Below are positions 6,179 through 13,797 of a stretch of 32,121 nucleotides of DNA, piece after piece (position 1 is the first letter of the stretch; each line of letters starts with the position of its first letter). Made by a program: the position numbers and the translations under genes. The notes under the pieces were generated by a model that did no database searches, was not told where the DNA came from, and saw only the letters and a program-made list of their open reading frames with translations. Source of the stretch: an uncultured Eubacteriales bacterium. GTDB lineage: Bacteria > Bacillota > Clostridia > Oscillospirales > Oscillospiraceae. The stretch covers positions 1 to 32,121 of the forward strand of contig UQXI01000031.1 of assembly GCA_900544975.1 (NCBI GenBank), read 5' to 3'.

Positions 6179-6207
6179 TTGCTTTTTCTCGCCGGACACA
6201 TTATAAT
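6179..6207 (+). promoter_or_regulatory. Promoter of the DUF2461 gene
   Basis: TTGCTT (6179-6184), 17-bp spacer, perfect TATAAT (6202-6207). Confidence 0.65.
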
Positions 6208-6259
6208 TGCGCCAGGAAATACAACTGAGGTCCTGCGCGTAGGGCGGAAGGGAGATTGT

Positions 6260-6910
6260 ATGTTTCATGGATTCTCCCCAGAGACCATGGATTTTCTCTG
6301 GGGCATTCGGATGAACAACGAGCGGGACTGGTTTTTGGCCCATAAACATGAGTATACACAATATCTATACGAACCCATGAAAGCCCTGGGAAATGAAGTG
6401 TTCCAGCCCTTTCAGGAGGTTCCCGGTCTGGAGCTGAAAGTCTCCCGAATCTACCGGGATGCCCGTATGCACCCGGCGACTCCATATAAGGAGAGCTTAT
6501 GGTTCTGTATCCGCCGTCATGTCGAGATTTGGGGGCAGCACCCTGCGCTCTTCTTTGAGCTGCGTCCGGAGGGAGCCAGCTACGGGTTCCTCCTGTGGCA
6601 GCCCCGCCCCGATGCCATGGAGCGATTTCGCCGGGATCTGGCCGCCCGGCCCGACTGCTTCCCGGCGCTGCTGAAAAAGGCCCAGGCCGACTCCGGACTG
6701 CGGCTGACGGCGGCACAGTACCGGCGGCCGAAGCCCTGCCCGGATCCAGAATTGGTCCCTTACTACAACTGGAAAAGCGACCTGGAGGCAGTTGCAGAGG
6801 TGCCGGCAGGCCCGGCGCTGTTTTCTCCGGACCTGGCCGGTCAGGTTCGGGATGCATTGGAGGCGTGGTTGCCGGTCAGTACCTATTTTGATCAACTGAC
6901 CAGCGTCTAA
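6260..6910 (+). CDS. DUF2461 family protein
   Basis: A 216-aa soluble protein of the DUF2461 (TIGR02453) family. This shows in the N-terminal 'FSPETMDFLWGIRMNNERDW', the 'HKHEYTQYLYEP' segment, 'VSRIYRDARMHPATPYKESL' and a C-terminal 'YYNWKSDLEA'. The biochemical function of the family is not established. The ATG at 6260 follows GGAAGGGAGATTGT; in-frame codons further upstream overlap the promoter. It is a single-gene unit with its own promoter and terminator. Confidence 0.82.
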   Translation: MFHGFSPETMDFLWGIRMNNERDWFLAHKHEYTQYLYEPMKALGNEVFQPFQEVPGLELKVSRIYRDARMHPATPYKESLWFCIRRHVEIWGQHPALFFELRPEGASYGFLLWQPRPDAMERFRRDLAARPDCFPALLKKAQADSGLRLTAAQYRRPKPCPDPELVPYYNWKSDLEAVAEVPAGPALFSPDLAGQVRDALEAWLPVSTYFDQLTSV

Positions 6911-6951
6911 TTTCCAATTTTTTTCTGACCGCCCTTTTTCTGGAAGATTCG

Positions 6952-6984
6952 CTGCCGCCGGTTTACGCTGGCGGCAGTTTTCTT
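6952..6984 (+). terminator. Intrinsic terminator after the DUF2461 gene
   Basis: CTGCCGCC (6952-6959) pairs with GGCGGCAG (6970-6977), followed by TTTTCTT. Confidence 0.85.
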
Positions 6985-7095
6985 CGAACACTCAGGAAAA
7001 GGAGCATGTTTTTTCTAGTTTCCCCACCGACTGAATTGCCTGGTTTTCGACATATTAGATATTGCGGATGCAAACGCAATGAAAGGGTGGAGAAT

Positions 7096-8064
7096 ATGAA
7101 AAAATTTGGTTTTCGCGCCGCCCTGGCGGTGCTATTATGGGTTCTGCTCTGCATACCGACCTGGGCAGCCGATGTACTCATCCCTGTGGGCCGGGCCGTG
7201 GGGCTGGAGCTGGAAGCGGCAGGCCTGGCGGTGGCAGAGCTGGATCCCGACCTGGGTAGCAATGCCCGGGACGCCGGACTGCAGGAGGGAGACATCATTA
7301 TAAAAGTAGACGGCCAGCCGGTGCATGGCGCCGCTTCCCTCCAGGAAGCGTTAGACCGAAGCAAGGGCGCCCTGGTTCTCACCATCCTGCGGGATGGGGA
7401 GGAACGGAATCTCACCATGACACCGGTGGAGCGAGACGGCCAGCGGAGATTGGGGATCTATGTGCGGGAAGGCATTGCCGGTGTTGGGACTGTCACGTAT
7501 TATGATCCCGAGAGCGGCACATTTGGGGCCTTGGGGCATGGAGTCAGTGATCCCCATGGGAATTTGCTCCCATTGGAAGCGGGAACTGCCCTGGAGGCGG
7601 AGGTTGTTTCTGTCAAAAAGGGCCGGGTCGGTGCGCCAGGCCAGCTCCAGGGGGCCTTTCAAAAAGACGCCGTATTGGGAACGTTGGAAAAAAACACCCG
7701 CTGCGGTGTTTTCGGCACAGCGCCTGCCGGTTGGAGTGGCATTCCCTTACCAGTGGCAGAGGCGGATGAAATTCATACCGGACCTGCTGTCATTCTGTCC
7801 AATGTCTCCGGGACAGAGGTTCGGGAATATTCTGTGGAGATTCTGAAGCTCTATCCCGGAGAAAAGGCCTGCGGGCGGAATCTCCTGCTGCATGTGACCG
7901 ACCCGGAGCTGCTGGAGGTGACCGGCGGCATTGTCCAGGGGATGTCTGGGTCCCCCATTCTACAAGACGGTCGCCTCGTTGGAGCCGTCACCCATGTGCT
8001 GGTGAATGACCCTACAACCGGGTATGGAATCTTTATTGAAAACATGTTGGATGCTGCCGCATAA
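7096..8064 (+). CDS. spoIVB: SpoIVB sporulation serine protease
   Basis: A 322-aa S55 peptidase. It is made in the forespore and signals across the intermembrane space to switch on pro-sigma-K processing; this is family knowledge from Bacillus. An N-terminal membrane/signal segment (residues 6-24) is followed by a PDZ domain (about 35-110, 'AGLQEGDIIIKVDGQPV') and the protease domain. His148 in 'GALGHGVSD', Ser284 in 'GGIVQGMSGSPI' and probably Asp269 form the triad. The start at 7096 has an AAGGGTGGAGAAT SD and a clean signal sequence; an in-frame GTG-type extension to 7006 has neither. At 322 aa it is shorter than the Bacillus protein (about 425), mostly N-terminally. It is not next to spo0A as in many relatives. 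A forespore-type promoter could not be identified. Confidence 0.93.
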   Translation: MKKFGFRAALAVLLWVLLCIPTWAADVLIPVGRAVGLELEAAGLAVAELDPDLGSNARDAGLQEGDIIIKVDGQPVHGAASLQEALDRSKGALVLTILRDGEERNLTMTPVERDGQRRLGIYVREGIAGVGTVTYYDPESGTFGALGHGVSDPHGNLLPLEAGTALEAEVVSVKKGRVGAPGQLQGAFQKDAVLGTLEKNTRCGVFGTAPAGWSGIPLPVAEADEIHTGPAVILSNVSGTEVREYSVEILKLYPGEKACGRNLLLHVTDPELLEVTGGIVQGMSGSPILQDGRLVGAVTHVLVNDPTTGYGIFIENMLDAAA

Positions 8065-8179
8065 AGGAAGAGTGCCTTCGCCAGGTGCATGGGGTACGTC
8101 TTGAAATGAACATTTCGCTTTCAGCAGCTCACCTGGAGCTGCTGGAAGCATATTTTCTGCGCTGGGAGAGAACTTCCGG

Positions 8180-8208
8180 TTGACTTGGTCCATTCCATGG
8201 GGTATTCT
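8180..8208 (+). promoter_or_regulatory. Promoter of the DUF3786 gene
   Basis: TTGACT (8180-8185), 17-bp spacer, TATTCT (8203-8208). The remaining 115 nt between spoIVB and this site show no gene. Confidence 0.65.
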
Positions 8209-8279
8209 CACACTGTTGGAGATGGGCGCAACGTCTGTGTGATCCGCTCCAAATTTAGATCAGCCGGGGAGAACGCACC

Positions 8280-8909
8280 ATGATCCAACAAGCACATCGG
8301 ATGTTTGACGAAATGAAAAACGCAGCTATTGCCCGTTTGGCTGGCCGTACACCGGAGGATATTGCAGAAAAAGCCCGGGTTCCCTTTGACGGAACGACAT
8401 TTCTCCTGGATACCCTGGGCATGCACATCCGGGTCCAATACCCGGAATATCACATGACGCCCCAATTGCATGATTGGCACACCTTAGCCGTTTTGCACTA
8501 CCTGGATCTTGCAGACGGCACGCCACGGACAGGGAAGTGGATGAACTTTTCCCAGCAAAAAGACGGCATGGTTCGAGGCGGTGGGTTTGATCGAAAGGTG
8601 GAGCTCCAAATGCAAACCTCCATCGGTAAGCTACCTCCAGACGTCTTGCATCAGCGGTGCCAGGCACTGGGTGGGACGCAGGTCCTGTCCAACGCCGATT
8701 ATTGCTGCGAACTGCCGTTTCTCCCCATGTATCCAGTCCTACTACAGATATGGTTTGCCGACGAGGAGTTTGCCCCCTTCGGACGCTTGCTGCTGGACAG
8801 CAGCGCCAGCCATTACCTCACCGTCGAAGATGCTGTGGTTGTAGGGGAGCTGCTTCTGGAACTGCTGTCTCCGGCGTCTGCGCATCCAAACATTGCATAC
8901 AGTACGTAA
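8280..8909 (+). CDS. DUF3786 domain protein
   Basis: A 209-aa soluble protein that fits the DUF3786 family by length and by motifs such as 'HDWHTLAVLHYLDLADG', 'GGGFDRKVEL' and the closing 'LPMYPVLLQIWFADEEF' followed by 'RLLLDSSASHYLTVEDA'. The family is common in anaerobes, sometimes beside corrinoid or acetyl-CoA pathway genes, and has no established activity. The start follows CCGGGGAGAACGCACC. It is flanked by its own promoter and by the toxin-antitoxin region and has no operon partners here. Confidence 0.78.
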   Translation: MIQQAHRMFDEMKNAAIARLAGRTPEDIAEKARVPFDGTTFLLDTLGMHIRVQYPEYHMTPQLHDWHTLAVLHYLDLADGTPRTGKWMNFSQQKDGMVRGGGFDRKVELQMQTSIGKLPPDVLHQRCQALGGTQVLSNADYCCELPFLPMYPVLLQIWFADEEFAPFGRLLLDSSASHYLTVEDAVVVGELLLELLSPASAHPNIAYST

Positions 8910-8994
8910 TTTTTCACTAGGCCGTTTGCATCTGGAAGGGTCTTCTATAAATTCATCGAATTTCATGGGGCCCCATGGCCCTGGATTCTGGCTC

Positions 8995-9023
8995 TTGACA
9001 TGGCGCCACCGCATGGATATAAT
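8995..9023 (+). promoter_or_regulatory. Consensus promoter of the antisense antitoxin RNA
   Basis: Perfect TTGACA (8995-9000), 17-bp spacer and perfect TATAAT (9018-9023), one of the strongest promoter matches in the window. It is preceded by the 14-bp palindrome CATGGGGCCCCATG (8964-8977). Confidence 0.85.
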
Positions 9024-9029
9024 AAAGAC

Positions 9030-9121
9030 AGAAAGGGCGCTGCCGGTAGACGGTTAGCCCCCTTGGTTAGTTACAAGAAGTAACCGTTAGCTGGGTGGCT
9101 GGGCGGTTACTTCTTGTTTTT
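9030..9121 (+). ncRNA. Antisense antitoxin RNA of a type I toxin-antitoxin pair
   Basis: Transcription from the promoter at 8995-9023 would start near 9030. It would end at a 14-bp perfect stem (9073-9086 with 9104-9117) plus T-tract, giving an RNA of about 92 nt. No ORF lies in it. Its 3' end covers the last codons and 3' UTR of the minus-strand toxin. This is the arrangement known for RatA and txpA of B. subtilis: convergent genes with 3' overlap, where pairing leads to degradation of the toxin mRNA. Confidence 0.75.
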
Positions 9122-9196
9122 CGTCATCTGGTAAACCAGGCCGATGATGCTGATGACCACCATGCAGAATTGAAAGAATTCCCCATAAGTAACCAT
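9107..9196 (-). CDS. Holin-like type I toxin peptide (29 aa)
   Basis: A 29-codon ORF encoding 'MVTYGEFFQFCMVVI' followed by 'SIIGLVYQM' and a basic tail 'TKNKK'. One membrane helix with a polar, Tyr/Phe-rich N-terminus and Lys-rich C-terminus matches the small peptides annotated as putative holin-like toxins, which insert into the membrane. The SD (AAGGGGGT, about 9211-9204) lies 7 nt before the ATG. The promoter at 9335-9307 leaves an mRNA leader of about 100 nt. The SD can pair with CCCCCT on the minus strand (bases 9229-9224), so full-length mRNA may be translated poorly. A convergent antisense RNA overlaps its 3' end. Confidence 0.82.
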   Translation of the reverse strand: MVTYGEFFQFCMVVISIIGLVYQMTKNKK

Positions 9197-9306
9197 ATGG
9201 CACACCCCCTTCCCTTGGAGGACAGGGGGCAAGAAGTGTCACCCCCTGAGAAGGGGGAAACCGCCTGCGCGTCTGGCAGCGCCCGGTTCCTGTCGGAACC
9301 GAGTTG

Positions 9307-9335
9307 ATTGTATCAAGTATCATACGGTTTGTCAA
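9307..9335 (-). promoter_or_regulatory. Promoter of the toxin gene
   Basis: On the minus strand TTGACA (9335-9330), 17-bp spacer, TACAAT (9312-9307). Confidence 0.8.
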
Positions 9336-9460
9336 ATGTTTCGGAGGAGTTATTTCTTTGCTTTACGTTCAGCTGTGGGAGCCAGAATCCGCTTGCGGGA
9401 GGAAGCGGATGAATAATTTATAAATTTTTCTGACAAGCCCTGCCCGAATTCCGGGTTTTG

Positions 9461-9469
9461 TGCTATAAT
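9461..9469 (+). promoter_or_regulatory. Extended -10 promoter of the AI-2E-family gene
   Basis: TGCTATAAT (TGn plus perfect TATAAT) 48 nt before the ATG. The -35 region is poor, as often seen with an extended -10. Upstream, 9336-9460 holds only a hairpin (9387-9394 with 9403-9410) and AT-rich sequence. Confidence 0.55.
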
Positions 9470-9516
9470 GAAAAAACAGAGATGGACCGCGTTGGTCCGG
9501 AAAGCGAGGACGCAGG

Positions 9517-10698
9517 ATGCTGCCCAAAAAGCCAAAAACCAGATATACCCAAGCCATGGGACTCATTGCCTTTGCTGTGGGACTTTATGCCCTCATCAAT
9601 CATCTGAGTGTCATCGGCTCTGTCTTTCACTTTCTGACGAATTTGCTGGAGCCCTTGATTGTGGGCGCGATCCTGGCCTTTTTCCTCAACGTGCCCATGC
9701 GGGGATTGGAGAAGCTCTTTTTCCGGCTGCAAACCAGGCGCCGCTGGAAGGTAAGGGAGCGGGCCAACGAGGTGGTCAGCCTGATTCTCACCTATGTGGG
9801 TGGGTTTTTGCTGATCTTCCTGGTAATGTACATCGTAATTCCTCAGCTGGTGGAGACCATTCCCGGCATTGTCAGCTCGGCGGAGTCTGCATGGCCCAAG
9901 CTGATGGCATTTCTGCAGTCCCATAACATCAACACCCAGCAGCTGGAGCAGCTGTTCTCTAACTTCGACCTGGGACCCTTGCTCACCAAGGTGTGGGAGA
10001 ATTACGCCCAGATCATCCAGACTTCCCTCACGGCTGTCTCCACGGTAACCTCGGTCCTCACCGTTGCCATCACCGGTTTTGTGATTTCCATCTATATTCT
10101 CTCCAATAAGAAAAAGCTTCTCAGCCAGGTGCGCCGTCTGCTGTATGCCTATGTGGGCAGGAAATACGCCGACAAGGTCTCGGAAGTTGCCTCCCTCACC
10201 AACCAGACCTTTTCCAGCTTCATCTCCGGCCAGTGCGTAGAGGCCGTCATTTTGGGAGTCATGTTCTTCCTCGTCATGAGCATCCTGCGGCTGCCTTACT
10301 CCCTGGTCATCAGCGTGTTCATTGCGTTTATGGCCCTCATTCCCTATGTGGGCGCTTTCCTGGGCTGTGTGGTGGGGATGCTGCTCATTGTCATCGTCAG
10401 TCCCATGCAGGCCCTGGTGTTCCTCATCACCTTCCTGGTGCTGCAGCAGCTGGAGGGGCAGTTGATTTACCCCAAGGTGGTGGGCAGCTCTGTGGGTCTT
10501 CCCGCCATTTGGATTCTGGTCTCTGTCTTCGTGGGCGGCAAGCTCTTTGGCATTGTGGGGATGCTGTTCTTCATCCCTTTGACCTCTGTGGTATACTCTC
10601 TGCTTCGGCTCAATGTCAATCACCGCCTGGAAAAGCGGGGCATCTCCATCACCACCGACGGCGTCCAAGATTCCCCCTCCCAGGAGGATCCGGCATAG
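9517..10698 (+). CDS. AI-2E family transporter (PerM-like)
   Basis: A 393-aa polytopic membrane protein of the AI-2E/PerM family. N-terminal helices at about 12-62 are followed by one near 85-115. A soluble mid-domain (about 118-170) holds the 'VPQLVE'-like segment 'IPQLVETIPGIVSSAE'. The C-terminal block of helices has the family signatures 'SFISGQCVEAVILGVMFF', 'IPYVGAFLGCVVGML' and 'IYPKVVGSSVGLPAIWILVSV'. Members are variously linked to autoinducer, Na+/H+ or solute export, so the substrate is open. The start follows GAGGACGCAGG. It is probably monocistronic; the next gene has its own -10. Confidence 0.9.
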   Translation: MLPKKPKTRYTQAMGLIAFAVGLYALINHLSVIGSVFHFLTNLLEPLIVGAILAFFLNVPMRGLEKLFFRLQTRRRWKVRERANEVVSLILTYVGGFLLIFLVMYIVIPQLVETIPGIVSSAESAWPKLMAFLQSHNINTQQLEQLFSNFDLGPLLTKVWENYAQIIQTSLTAVSTVTSVLTVAITGFVISIYILSNKKKLLSQVRRLLYAYVGRKYADKVSEVASLTNQTFSSFISGQCVEAVILGVMFFLVMSILRLPYSLVISVFIAFMALIPYVGAFLGCVVGMLLIVIVSPMQALVFLITFLVLQQLEGQLIYPKVVGSSVGLPAIWILVSVFVGGKLFGIVGMLFFIPLTSVVYSLLRLNVNHRLEKRGISITTDGVQDSPSQEDPA

Positions 10699-10730
10699 CG
10701 CCTGACTGATTTTTCTTCATAGACCAAATT

Positions 10731-10776
10731 CCCCTCCGTTTTCCGTCCCTGGTGGACTATACTGAAAGCGGAGGGG
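10731..10776 (+). promoter_or_regulatory. Inverted repeat with embedded -10 before the phosphoesterase gene
   Basis: CCCCTCCG (10731-10738) and CGGAGGGG (10769-10776) pair perfectly; the second arm is the SD of the next gene. A TATACT (10758-10763) sits in the loop with a poor -35. Transcripts from upstream would hide the SD, while those from this -10 would lack the first arm. Confidence 0.4.
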
Positions 10777-10782
10777 ATTTGT

Positions 10783-11628
10783 ATGGGAAGCTGGAAACAA
10801 TGGCGCAGGGCAGCTCTGACCGCTGCGGCTTTGGCTGTGGTATTGGACCTGCTGGGCGCGGGACACATTCAGGTGACGGCGTATACGGTGCGCTGTCCTG
10901 GCCTGCCGGAGGCCTTCTCCGGTTTGAAAATTGCCCTGATCACGGACCTGCACGGCGCATTTCTGGATGATGGCGGACAGGCTCTGGCCCAAGCGGCCAC
11001 TGGAGCAGACCTCATCGCCATATCCGGCGATCTGTTTGACCAGGGCACCCAGCTGGAGCAGGTGCTCCCGGCGATTCGGGCCCTGTGCCGGACTGCGCCG
11101 GTCTATTATGTATCCGGAAACCACGAGTGGACCGTAGAAAACCGGCGGGAGGTTTGGGCTCAAATGGAAGAGGCCGGTGTGACCCTGCTGGATAACCACT
11201 GGGTCACCCTGGAGCGTCAGGGTGCATCCATTGTTCTGGTTGGCATCCAGGATCCCAATGGTCCAGCGGACCGGCCAACACCGGAATCCGTCTTTGCCGG
11301 CATGCCTCAGGGCCAATATACCGTCCTTCTTTATCATCGGAATACAGAGCCGCAGGTTTGGGGACCTCTGGGTGCAAACCTGGTCCTCTCGGGCCACGGT
11401 CACGGTGGATTGGTGCGTCTGCCTCTGATTGGGGGCCTGGCCGACACCGACCGGGGACTCTTCCCCCGATATGACGCCGGGGTCTACCAGGTTCAGGGCG
11501 CCACGCTTGTGGTGAGCCGGGGCCTGGGCAACAATCCCGGCGGCTTTCGCCTGTTCAATGGGCCGGAGGTGCCGATGCTCACCCTGATTTCAGAGGGATT
11601 GCATACCATACCGGAAGATTCCGACTGA
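10783..11628 (+). CDS. Membrane-anchored metallophosphoesterase (YkuE/YaeI type)
   Basis: A 281-aa calcineurin-like phosphoesterase. An N-terminal hydrophobic segment (about 9-27) suggests a membrane anchor with the enzyme outside. The two-metal motifs are in order: 'ITDLHG' (DxH), 'SGDLFDQG' (GDxxD), 'SGNHEW' (GNHE), 'LLYHRNTE' (His) and 'SGHGHGGLVRLP' (GHxH). The C-terminal 'SRGLGNN' segment is typical of the YkuE/YaeI subgroup, some of which act on UDP-glucosamine lipids. Length fits the family (270-290). The SD GGAGGGG is 6 nt from the ATG. It ends at a bidirectional terminator shared with the convergent operon. Confidence 0.9.
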   Translation: MGSWKQWRRAALTAAALAVVLDLLGAGHIQVTAYTVRCPGLPEAFSGLKIALITDLHGAFLDDGGQALAQAATGADLIAISGDLFDQGTQLEQVLPAIRALCRTAPVYYVSGNHEWTVENRREVWAQMEEAGVTLLDNHWVTLERQGASIVLVGIQDPNGPADRPTPESVFAGMPQGQYTVLLYHRNTEPQVWGPLGANLVLSGHGHGGLVRLPLIGGLADTDRGLFPRYDAGVYQVQGATLVVSRGLGNNPGGFRLFNGPEVPMLTLISEGLHTIPEDSD

Positions 11629-11669
11629 TAGAGTCCGTCTCGCCTTCCAGAGACTCCTGCAGCGCATTC

Positions 11670-11705
11670 AAAAATCGGCCACCCCAAAGGGAATGGCCGA
11701 TTTTT
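11670..11705. terminator. Bidirectional terminator between convergent units
   Basis: AAAAATCGGCCA (11670-11681) pairs with TGGCCGATTTTT (11694-11705). The A-run on one side and T-run on the other serve both strands. Confidence 0.9.
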
Positions 11706-11762
11706 GTTAGAATGCAAAGCTGCTCTTCCGAAGGCGGTTCGTTCCGTCGGGCCGCAGAGTTC

Positions 11763-13154
11763 TTACTTCCCGGCGTACACGGCGGTCATAGCCTTCATGG
11801 TCATGTAGCAGTCGAACTTGCTGACCAGCTCCCAGGGAGCATGCATGCACAGGACGGGGACGCCTGCGTCCACGGTGACGATGTTCCGGTTGGCCATGTA
11901 AGCGGCTACGGTGCCGCCGCCGCCCTGGTCTACCTTGCCCAGGGTGGCAGACTGCCACATGACGCCGGCGTTTTCGAAGAGGGAGCGGACATAGCCCATG
12001 GCCTCGGCAGAGGCGTCAGAGGCGCCGCCCTTGCCCCGGGAGCCGGTGTACTTGCAGATGCCCACGCCGTAGTTCAGGCGGGAATTGTTCCGCTTGTCGC
12101 AGGTCTCGGCAAAGTTGGGGTCGAAGGCATTGGTCACGTCGGCAGACAGGCAGAAGGCGTTTTCGAAGCAGCGGTCCAGGCTGGCGCCCTGGGCGTCGCA
12201 CAGATCCCGCACGAAGGTCTCGAAGCAGTAGGACTGCATGCCGGACACACCCACAGAGCCGATCTCTTCCTTGTCGGCCAGGACGCAGACAGCGGTCTTG
12301 GCGGGGGTGCCCATGGCCAGCAGGGGGGCCAGGGCGGCATAGGAGCAGACCCGGTCGTCATGGCCGTAAGCGCCCAGGAGGCTCCGGTCCAGGCCCACCT
12401 CCCGGCACTTGCCGGCGGGGACGATGGTGAGCTCGGCAGAGAGGAAGTCCTCTTCGATGATGCCGTAGGTCTCGTGGAGCAGGTTCAGAACGGCCAGCTT
12501 CACCCGGTCTGCGCCGTCGTCATCGGGCAGAGGAATGGTGCCCATGATGACGTTCAGCTGCTCACCGGCGATGCCCTCGGCCAGCGTCTTCTTCATCTGA
12601 TCACCGGACAGGTGAATCAGCAGGTCAGACACGCACAGCACAGGGTCGGTGTCTTTTTCGCCAATGGTGACGGTGATGACCTCGCCGTTTTTCTTGTAAA
12701 CCACGCCGTGCAGAGCCAGGGGAACGGTGGTCCACTGATACTTCTTGATGCCGCCGTAGTAATGGGTCTTCAGATAGGCAATTTCGGAGTCCTCATACAG
12801 GGGATTGGGCTTGATGTCCAGCCGGGGGCTGTCGATGTGAGCGGCGCAGATGTTCATGCCGGCGTTCAGGCTCTCTTCGCCAATGATGGCCAGCAGGATG
12901 CTCTTACCCCGGTTGTTCCGGTAGACTTTGTCTCCGGCCTTCAGGGTCATGCCGGGGGTGAGGGGGCGGAAGCCGGCCTTCTCGGCGGCTGCGACGGTGT
13001 AGGTCACAGCTTCCCGCTCGGTTTTGGCCGCGTCCATGAACGCTGCATAGTCTTTGCAGTAGGACTCCATTTCCTCTTTCTGGGCCGGGGTCAGGCGCTC
13101 ATAGCCGTGCTTGGGCTGGAACAGAAGGGTTTCGCGCAGGGTTTCGTTACTCAT
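11763..13154 (-). CDS. M18 family aminopeptidase
   Basis: A 463-aa zinc aminopeptidase of family M18 that removes N-terminal residues from peptides in the cytoplasm. The co-catalytic metal site is complete: His in 'AAHIDSPRLDIKP', Asp in 'YGHDDRVCSYAAL', the Glu pair in 'LADKEEIGSVG', Asp in 'SADVTNAFDPNF' and His in 'VLCMHAPWELVSK'. The start is the ATG at 13154, preceded by AAGGAGGACCATC. A longer in-frame version to 13199 would run deep into coaE and lacks an SD. It overlaps the end of coaE by 8 nt, so the two are translationally coupled and it is the last gene of the prfA operon. Chloride- or metal-specific features cannot be told from sequence. Confidence 0.92.
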   Translation of the reverse strand: MSNETLRETLLFQPKHGYERLTPAQKEEMESYCKDYAAFMDAAKTEREAVTYTVAAAEKAGFRPLTPGMTLKAGDKVYRNNRGKSILLAIIGEESLNAGMNICAAHIDSPRLDIKPNPLYEDSEIAYLKTHYYGGIKKYQWTTVPLALHGVVYKKNGEVITVTIGEKDTDPVLCVSDLLIHLSGDQMKKTLAEGIAGEQLNVIMGTIPLPDDDGADRVKLAVLNLLHETYGIIEEDFLSAELTIVPAGKCREVGLDRSLLGAYGHDDRVCSYAALAPLLAMGTPAKTAVCVLADKEEIGSVGVSGMQSYCFETFVRDLCDAQGASLDRCFENAFCLSADVTNAFDPNFAETCDKRNNSRLNYGVGICKYTGSRGKGGASDASAEAMGYVRSLFENAGVMWQSATLGKVDQGGGGTVAAYMANRNIVTVDAGVPVLCMHAPWELVSKFDCYMTMKAMTAVYAGK

Positions 13155-13797
13155 GATGGTCCTCCTTAAATATGGTTGGTTTGGGATTCGTATGATCAAA
13201 CGCGCCCTCGCAGTCTGGCGCGGAGCCCAGGAGCTGCAGAATCAGCGTCCTGGCGGTTTGGTAGAATGCATCCTTGGCGCCATTGTTTTCCAGGGTGAAG
13301 TCGCAAAGGCGTTGAAAGTAGCTGCCGTCGTGCTGGGCCCGGAGCCGGGCTTCGGCGTAGTCCCGGGAGATGCCTTCCCGGCTCATGAGCCGGGTGATTC
13401 GGTCTTCCCAGGGGGCGGTGACAGCTACGGTGTATTGACAGAGCTCCGCCAGGCCCCCTTCAAAGAGGGCAATGGCGTCAATGGCGGCCAGGGGTGGTGG
13501 ATGAGCGGTCAGCCGCGCCAAGACCTCGGCCTTCACCGCCCCGTGGGCAATGCGGTTCAGGTCTTGCAGGGCCTCCGCATCCGAGAACACCAGCCGACCC
13601 AGTTTCTTCCGGTCCAGGCCGGATTGAGATACCACGCCGGGAAAGCGGCGGTCAATGGCCGCCAGCAACGATGGGGAGCGGCTCAGGAGATCGTGATAAA
13701 TGGCGTCGCAGTCCAGCACCAGGCCGCCCAGGTCCCGCACAGCCTCCAAAGCGGTGGTCTTCCCACAGCCGGAGCCGCCGGTGATGCCCAGGATCAT
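13147..13797 (-). CDS. coaE: Dephospho-CoA kinase
   Basis: A 216-aa P-loop kinase that phosphorylates dephospho-CoA at the 3' hydroxyl, the last step of CoA synthesis. The Walker A motif 'GITGGSGCGKTT' lies at residues 4-15, followed by the family's 'VLDCDAIYHDLL' (substrate-binding Asp) and 'DAIALFEGGLAEL', then the lid region with 'RLMSREGISRDYAEARL'. The last 20 or so residues are poorly conserved. The ATG overlaps the stop of the Sua5-type gene (ATGA, 13794-13797), and its own 3' end overlaps the M18 gene. CoA supply has no special link to its neighbours; the cluster looks like a housekeeping operon. Confidence 0.93.
   Translation of the reverse strand: MILGITGGSGCGKTTALEAVRDLGGLVLDCDAIYHDLLSRSPSLLAAIDRRFPGVVSQSGLDRKKLGRLVFSDAEALQDLNRIAHGAVKAEVLARLTAHPPPLAAIDAIALFEGGLAELCQYTVAVTAPWEDRITRLMSREGISRDYAEARLRAQHDGSYFQRLCDFTLENNGAKDAFYQTARTLILQLLGSAPDCEGAFDHTNPKPTIFKEDHHE

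Noticed and set aside
6961..7095. Forespore-type (sigma F/G) promoter for spoIVB
   Set aside because: TGAATT and CATATTAG are present but only about 13 bp apart; I could not find a pair with acceptable spacing.
9387..9410. Hairpin ATCCGCTT/AAGCGGAT as a terminator
   Set aside because: No plus-strand gene leads into it and the following sequence is AT-rich without a clean T-tract.
9463..10668. Long open frame antisense to the AI-2E gene
   Set aside because: A shadow of the GC-rich coding strand: it is rich in His, Gln and Gly and has no SD. Similar long antisense frames opposite prfA, ywlC, the M18 gene, mutS and ileS were rejected for the same reason.
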